From Gammaproteobacteria bacterium (GTDB taxonomy: Bacteria > Pseudomonadota > Gammaproteobacteria > Nitrosococcales > Methylophagaceae), in NCBI GenBank assembly GCA_003645385.1, contig QNEY01000133.1:1-5515 (forward strand): a stretch of DNA of 5,515 nt, read 5' to 3'. A program made the position numbers and the translations under genes. This document shows, piece after piece, positions 3,501 to 5,515 of the stretch (position 1 is the stretch's first letter; the number at the start of each line of letters is the position of its first letter). The notes under the pieces are model-generated. The model was not told where the DNA came from. It saw only the letters and a list, made by a program, of their open reading frames with translations, and did no database searches.

Positions 3501-5515
3501 AGATACCGTAGTTTATCTAACAGCTATGCCAGAGGTAGAAGCTACTTTTGTTGATTGGAATGGCTGCGATACCACAAATGGCAATCAATGTGTTGTTGAG
3601 ATGACTGGTGAAAGAGAGGTGACTGTAACATTTAATGAAATACCACCACCAATTCAACAATACCAATTAACGGTAGACATGTTGGGTTCGGGTGTTAATC
3701 CAGTAACTAGTGAACCACAAGGCATTAATTGTGGCAGTACTTGTTCATATTTGTTTGACCAAGATACTAGCATTACATTGATTGCTCAGGAAAATGCAAA
3801 CTCAACTTTTAGTTGGAATGGCTGCGATACCACAAATGGCAATCAATGTGTTGTTGAGATGACTGGTGAAAGAGAGGTGACTGTAACATTTAATGAAATA
3901 CCACCACCACCACAATATAAGTTAATGGTGACTAAAATTGGCTATGGCACATTAAACGTTGAGCCACTAGGCCCTATTTGTGGTATGGGTAGTATAGAGT
4001 GCCTACAATACCAAGCTGGAACATCAATTAAACTAACGGCTCAACCTAGTTCTGATTATGTGTTTAGCAGTTGGAGTGAAGACTGTGAGAGCAATAACGC
4101 TTCCATTACGGTCACAATGGATAGTGATAAGCAATGTACCGTCATATTTACTGGTCGCCACAAGCTGTCCGTGCAAAAACAAGGCGACGGCACTATCACC
4201 AGTGAGCCAGCTGGAATTAATTGTGGAACAGACTGTGAAGAAGAGTTCAATGCAAGTACTCAAGTTAAATTGACGGCACAAGCCAATAATGGTTTTGCCT
4301 TCACCAAATGGGCAGACGATTGTAGCGGACAGAATGCTTCGATTATGGTCACAATGGACAGAGCAAAAAATTGTACGGCAAATTTTGAGAAAATCATTTT
4401 GGCATATGATTGTAACAATGTGACAGAAATTCCTTATTTGGAATGTAAGGCATTGGAAAGTTTGTATGATAGTACTAACGGTGCGAACTGGACGGATAGC
4501 TCTACCAATAACTGGAAACAGACAAATACTCCTTGTAGTTGGGAGGATGTAATCTGTGAAAACGGACACGTCACTTCAATTGAACGCCGGCGAAAAAACT
4601 TGAATGGCACTATTCCAGCTCTGAGTGCTTTAACAGCTTTAGAAACGTTAAAGTTGTATAAAAACCAATTGTTCGGTGCTATCCCTAATTTTAATGCGTT
4701 AACTAATTTGGGGACATTAATTCTTGCGGACAACCAGTTATCAGGTTCTATTCCAACCAGTTTGAATAGCTTACCCAATTTAACTTTTCTATCTCTGGGC
4801 AATAATCAATTGACAGGAAATATTCCTAATTTGAGTGCCACTGATTTAGAATTGCTTTACTTAGAAAACAATCCATTAAGTGGAAAATTGCCTGAAAGTT
4901 TAATACATTTGTCTTTGCGGCAATTTTTCTTTGATGAAACTGGGTTGTGTATACCCAACGACGAGGTTTTTCAAAATTGGTTGAACAATATTAGTGAAGT
5001 AAGAGGGAACAATATTCCTTGTTATGCACCAGATATTCGTATTGAGCCTTCTCAGTTGATTTTCGACAATACTAACACAAGAAGACGAATTCAACATGGA
5101 GCAGCTTCACAGCCAAAACTCCACAAAATTTCTGGTGGAACAATGCTTTTCTTTGATACATCAAATCAAGAAGTTGAGCCATCTAAGGCAACGATTAGCC
5201 GATTACAATATGCTGAATTGGATATCAATGCACTGGAACAGCCTGATTTTGAGTTTGATTTGGTTTACACAGACCAGATAATTTTGAATTTGTTCCCTGA
5301 TGTGTCATTTACTGCCTTCAATACCCTCACTAACTATAGAGCTAAGCACAATTATAGTTGGTTCGGTAAAATTGAGGGAATGCCGTTTGGTGATGTTATT
5401 CTTGTCGTTAATAAAAACGAAGTAACGGGAAGTGTTAATGTCAGTGGGGAAGTTTATAGAATACGGCCTACGGAAAATGGTCTACATGCGATCCAGAAAA
5501 TGAATCATCTACCTC
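460..5515 (+). CDS. Secreted LRR/BACON/InlB-repeat protein with reprolysin-like metalloprotease pro-region (3' truncated)
   Basis: Frame 1 is open for 1,685 codons and runs off the window. Domains in order: signal peptide (residues 1 to about 30); LRR cap 33-85 and LRR array 1 with C-cap to 303; two BACON-like domains 309-393 and 396-482; InlB-B-like repeats R1-R3 487-727; LRR cap and array 2 733-979; repeats R4-R7 983-1312; LRR cap and array 3 1318-1521; a linker starting PDIRIEPSQLIF; and from about 1582 a segment with the hallmarks of the pro-region of bacterial M12B-type metallopeptidases (LNLFPDVSFTA, SWFGKIEG, VTGSVNVSGEVYRIRP, NGLHAI). An HExxHxxGxxH zinc site is expected downstream but is not in the window. 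Inferred role: an exported, disulfide-rich adhesive or ligand-binding protein carrying a latent protease. The start at 460 is supported by AAAGGGA at 446-452 and the signal peptide. No frameshift or internal stop was found. It could be a pure adhesin if the peptidase is missing or broken. Sure of LRR and export; fairly sure of the pro-region. Confidence 0.93.
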   Translation, partial: MLNTRISFVFILQLLGLIFLSIWVPLAYTATNCSLVTQIPSTECETLVALYNSTNGPNWKNSSDNNWNVTNYPCSWSGVYCKNGHVWQISLHYNNLQGTIPNLSALVGLADLSIFGNNQLTGPIPTNIGQLQNLEVISLGDNQLTGSIPNLSNLGKLRYLSLSKNKLSGSIPNLSNLINLKTLTLSSNKLSGAIPALNILTKLSNIDLSNNQLSGSIPNLTGLSSLEYLTLRFNQLSGNIPDLRTLISLKHLVLSDNQLNGPVPDLNNLPSLTAAWIHNNPLCRDNNFDYSGWEQEVSSFPYCNPSASCTYDITPTSRDFDVNGGAWTVYITTSDTQCTWTAKSNNTWLVIDAIRDGVGGGEVVYLVAPNNSSDNRTGTLIIAGHTFTVNQNGNICSYAVTPTDENYSSSGGNGSISVTTSNSQCSWIAMSHDYWLNMTPENYITATGNKTISYSIASNESSQNRTGRLTIAGKTFTVTQSGSATTYNLNVYKSGSGNGTVTGSGINCGSDCSQSYNYSTNVTLTASPQAPSTFGSWSGCNSISGTRCTVSMTLAKNVTAIFNAPGQQALTVSKSGSGTGTVSSSPSGINCGSDCNQSYNYNTTVTLTANPQSPSTFGSWSGCNSTSGMQCTVFMTSAKNVTVTFNAPGQQTLTVSKSGSGMGTITGSGISCGNDCNQSYNHGTNVTLTASPQSLSTFGNWSGCDSVNSMQCTVSMISAKNVTAIFNSQQTNCEFVTEISQAECETLLALYNSTDGPNWSDSLSNNWNVTNTPCSWTGISCDGNGKVIQITRNSKNLVGTLPNFDTLSSLQLLDLNTNKLSGGIPSLSTLTVLQYLYLGDNQLSGNIPSLSNLTNLQHLYLSNNQLSGNIPDLNELTALKELFLIGNQLTGNIPDLSNLTALQLIFLNSNQLSGNFPDLSKLIALEHLVLQNNKLSGSIPNLNHLGSLTNLRLSNNQFCRNNNINYHPWQTEVNIFPLCVIDYMLTINLIGNGMVSSGSIGINCGTDCNEDYAKDTVVYLTAMPEVEATFVDWNGCDTTNGNQCVVEMTGEREVTVTFNEIPPPIQQYQLTVDMLGSGVNPVTSEPQGINCGSTCSYLFDQDTSITLIAQENANSTFSWNGCDTTNGNQCVVEMTGEREVTVTFNEIPPPPQYKLMVTKIGYGTLNVEPLGPICGMGSIECLQYQAGTSIKLTAQPSSDYVFSSWSEDCESNNASITVTMDSDKQCTVIFTGRHKLSVQKQGDGTITSEPAGINCGTDCEEEFNASTQVKLTAQANNGFAFTKWADDCSGQNASIMVTMDRAKNCTANFEKIILAYDCNNVTEIPYLECKALESLYDSTNGANWTDSSTNNWKQTNTPCSWEDVICENGHVTSIERRRKNLNGTIPALSALTALETLKLYKNQLFGAIPNFNALTNLGTLILADNQLSGSIPTSLNSLPNLTFLSLGNNQLTGNIPNLSATDLELLYLENNPLSGKLPESLIHLSLRQFFFDETGLCIPNDEVFQNWLNNISEVRGNNIPCYAPDIRIEPSQLIFDNTNTRRRIQHGAASQPKLHKISGGTMLFFDTSNQEVEPSKATISRLQYAELDINALEQPDFEFDLVYTDQIILNLFPDVSFTAFNTLTNYRAKHNYSWFGKIEGMPFGDVILVVNKNEVTGSVNVSGEVYRIRPTENGLHAIQKMNHLP
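556..1368 (+). repeat. LRR module 1: N-cap, eight LRRs, C-cap
   Basis: The N-cap carries the plant-like signature ECETLVALYNSTNGPNW and PCSWSGVYC, with four Cys at 556, 589, 679 and 700. From 715 come eight repeats of the form LxxLxLxxNxLSGxIPxLxxLxx. Repeat starts at 859, 928, 997, 1066, 1135, 1204 and 1273 are exactly 69 bp (23 residues) apart. The second repeat (784) is longer, 25 residues, with the IPTNIGQL form. A partial repeat leads into a C-cap with Cys at 1306 and 1366. It would form a curved solenoid, probably for protein or glycan binding; the ligand is unknown. Confidence 0.93.
1384..1638 (+). other. BACON-like beta domain 1
   Basis: Residues 309-393 read CTYDITPTSRDF, GGAWTVYITT, QCTWTAKSNNTWL, VYLVAPNNS, NRTGTLIIAG, HTFTVNQNG. 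This is the strand order of BACON-type immunoglobulin-like domains: an x-P-T-S start, a C-W core, an RTG turn, and a TFTVxQ end. Two Cys at 1384 and 1471 probably form a disulfide. The family was named for suspected carbohydrate or mucin binding, but many members seem to be structural spacers. Confidence 0.8.
1645..1905 (+). other. BACON-like beta domain 2
   Basis: Residues 396-482 repeat the plan of the preceding domain: CSYAVTPTDENY, GGNGSISVTTSNSQCSW, YSIASNESS, NRTGRLTIAG, KTFTVTQSG. The two Cys (1645, 1732) have the same 29-residue spacing as in domain 1. The edges match well but the middle has diverged (ISHDYWLN-type region), so this is an old tandem duplication. Confidence 0.78.
1918..2640 (+). 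repeat. InlB-B-like repeats R1-R3
   Basis: Three tandem modules of about 82 residues start at 1918, 2164 and 2413. Each has a first strand like LTVSKSGSGxGT, then CGSDC, then VTLTAxPQ, then TFGSWSGC, then QCTVxM, then AKNVTAIFN. This matches the divergent InlB B-repeat (beta-grasp-like) family found in bacterial surface proteins. Cys spacing is identical in all three (4, 28 and 8 residues). R1 and R3 lack two residues before GIxCG that R2 keeps. The junctions share exact 17-base stretches, so the tandem is fairly young. Base composition is much richer in G+C than the LRR arrays. Confidence 0.85.
2656..3396 (+). repeat. LRR module 2: N-cap, seven LRRs, C-cap
   Basis: The N-cap ECETLLALYNSTDGPNW with PCSWTGISC is a close copy of cap 1, with four Cys at 2656, 2689, 2779 and 2800 in the same spacing. 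Repeat starts at 2887, 2956, 3025, 3094, 3163, 3232 and 3301 are strictly 69 bp apart. The C-cap has Cys at 3334 and 3394, again 20 residues apart as in module 1. A 24-bp stretch (3048-3071) is identical to 1158-1181 in module 1. The module looks like a duplicated cassette. Confidence 0.93.
3555..3651 (+). repeat. 97-bp perfect internal repeat, copy A (in R4)
   Basis: Bases 3555-3651 are identical to 3813-3909, including every third codon position. It encodes from WNGCDTTNGNQC to FNEIPPP. The 5' halves of R4 and R5 are strongly diverged, so identity begins and ends abruptly. This points to recent gene conversion or duplication between the two modules. Confidence 0.95.
3813..3909 (+). repeat. 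97-bp perfect internal repeat, copy B (in R5)
   Basis: Second copy of the block at 3555-3651, offset by 258 bp. Just before it, R5 reads TFSW where every other repeat has two residues between the Phe and the Trp (FGSW, FGNW, FVDW, FSSW, FTKW). So one codon is missing right at the 5' edge of the identical block, which suggests R5 was the recipient. After the block R5 carries one extra Pro codon. Confidence 0.95.
4411..5022 (+). repeat. LRR module 3: N-cap, five LRRs, C-cap
   Basis: The N-cap ECKALESLYDSTNGANW with PCSWEDVIC has Cys at 4411, 4444, 4534 and 4555, the same spacing as caps 1 and 2. Repeat starts at 4639, 4708, 4780, 4846 and 4915 are 69, 72, 66 and 69 bp apart, so this array is less regular than arrays 1 and 2. 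The first repeat has an unusual basic stretch ERRRKN in place of the usual LxLxxN. The C-cap has Cys at 4948 and 5020, 24 rather than 20 residues apart. It is probably the oldest or least homogenised module. Confidence 0.92.
5203..5515 (+). other. Pro-region of a reprolysin-like (M12B-type) metalloprotease, partial
   Basis: Residues from about 1582 on contain LQYAELDINALEQPDFEFDL, ILNLFPDVSFTAF, YSWFGKIEGMPFGDVILVV, VTGSVNVSGEVYRIRP and NGLHAIQKM. This succession (a self-standing beta domain with an F-D-V core, SW-x-G, then G-x-x-Y-x-I-x-P and G-x-H) is how I know the N-terminal pro-region of secreted bacterial M12B-type peptidases. In that family it precedes the HExxHxxGxxH catalytic domain and keeps the enzyme inactive until export. 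The catalytic part is outside the window, so activity cannot be judged. Confidence 0.7.

Larger units (their letters stand above)
3406..4395 (+). repeat. InlB-B-like repeats R4-R7
   Basis: Four modules start at 3406, 3661, 3916 and 4159. R4 and R5 end in a Pro-rich linker (FNEIPPP). R4 and R5 keep the Cys pattern of R1-R3, except that R5 has 27 instead of 28 residues in the middle interval. R6 and R7 are a second subtype: their last Cys lies 17 residues after the third, within SITVTMDSDKQC and SIMVTMDRAKNC. R6 also has a wider first pair (7 residues). Role as for R1-R3: likely extended stalk or ligand-binding units between LRR arrays 2 and 3. Confidence 0.83.

Noticed and set aside
4033..4569. 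178-residue minus-strand frame inside R6-R7 and cap 3
   Set aside because: It is an antisense shadow of the repeat-bearing gene, whose + frame has a continuous clear domain structure there. Similar minus-strand frames at 1092-1298, 2010-2489, 2679-2945 and 4434-4802 are rejected for the same reason.

Overview
The window is dominated by one very long gene on the + strand. It starts at 460 and is still open at the right edge, giving 1,685 codons with no stop. The encoded protein has a signal peptide and three leucine-rich-repeat (LRR) arrays separated by small disulfide-rich beta modules. It ends, inside the window, in what reads as the N-terminal pro-region of a reprolysin-like (M12B-type) zinc metalloprotease. 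The catalytic domain would lie beyond the window and is not seen here.

Organism: the DNA is A+T-rich. The plant-type LRRs with caps (LxxLxLxxNxLSGxIP), BACON-like domains, GINCG-type InlB-B-like repeats and this pro-region are a combination I associate with large filamentous sulfur-oxidising Gammaproteobacteria (Beggiatoa/Thiomargarita/Thioploca relatives). The dispersed 'taccctacgctcgct'-like repeats upstream fit the same picture. This is inference from style of sequence, not a database result.

Layout: 2-112 is the possible 3' end of an unrecognised upstream gene in frame 2. 113-459 is non-coding and holds a T-run, a two-stem hairpin (142-184), a short inverted repeat (310-337), two copies of a 24-bp repeat (328-351 and 412-435), a weak promoter candidate and a ribosome binding site. 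460-5515 is the giant gene: signal peptide; cap plus LRR array 1 (556-1368); two BACON-like domains (1384-1905); InlB-B-like repeats R1-R3 (1918-2640); cap plus LRR array 2 (2656-3396); repeats R4-R7 (3406-4395); cap plus LRR array 3 (4411-5022); linker; metalloprotease pro-region (about 5203-5515).

How it fits together: the product is predicted to be a secreted or surface multi-domain protein. The LRR, BACON and InlB-like parts would bind ligands or act as spacers, and a protease would sit at the C-terminal end. The many evenly spaced cysteine pairs suggest disulfide-stabilised domains folded outside the cytoplasm. The repeats show recent internal recombination, most clearly a 97-bp perfect duplication inside R4 and R5.
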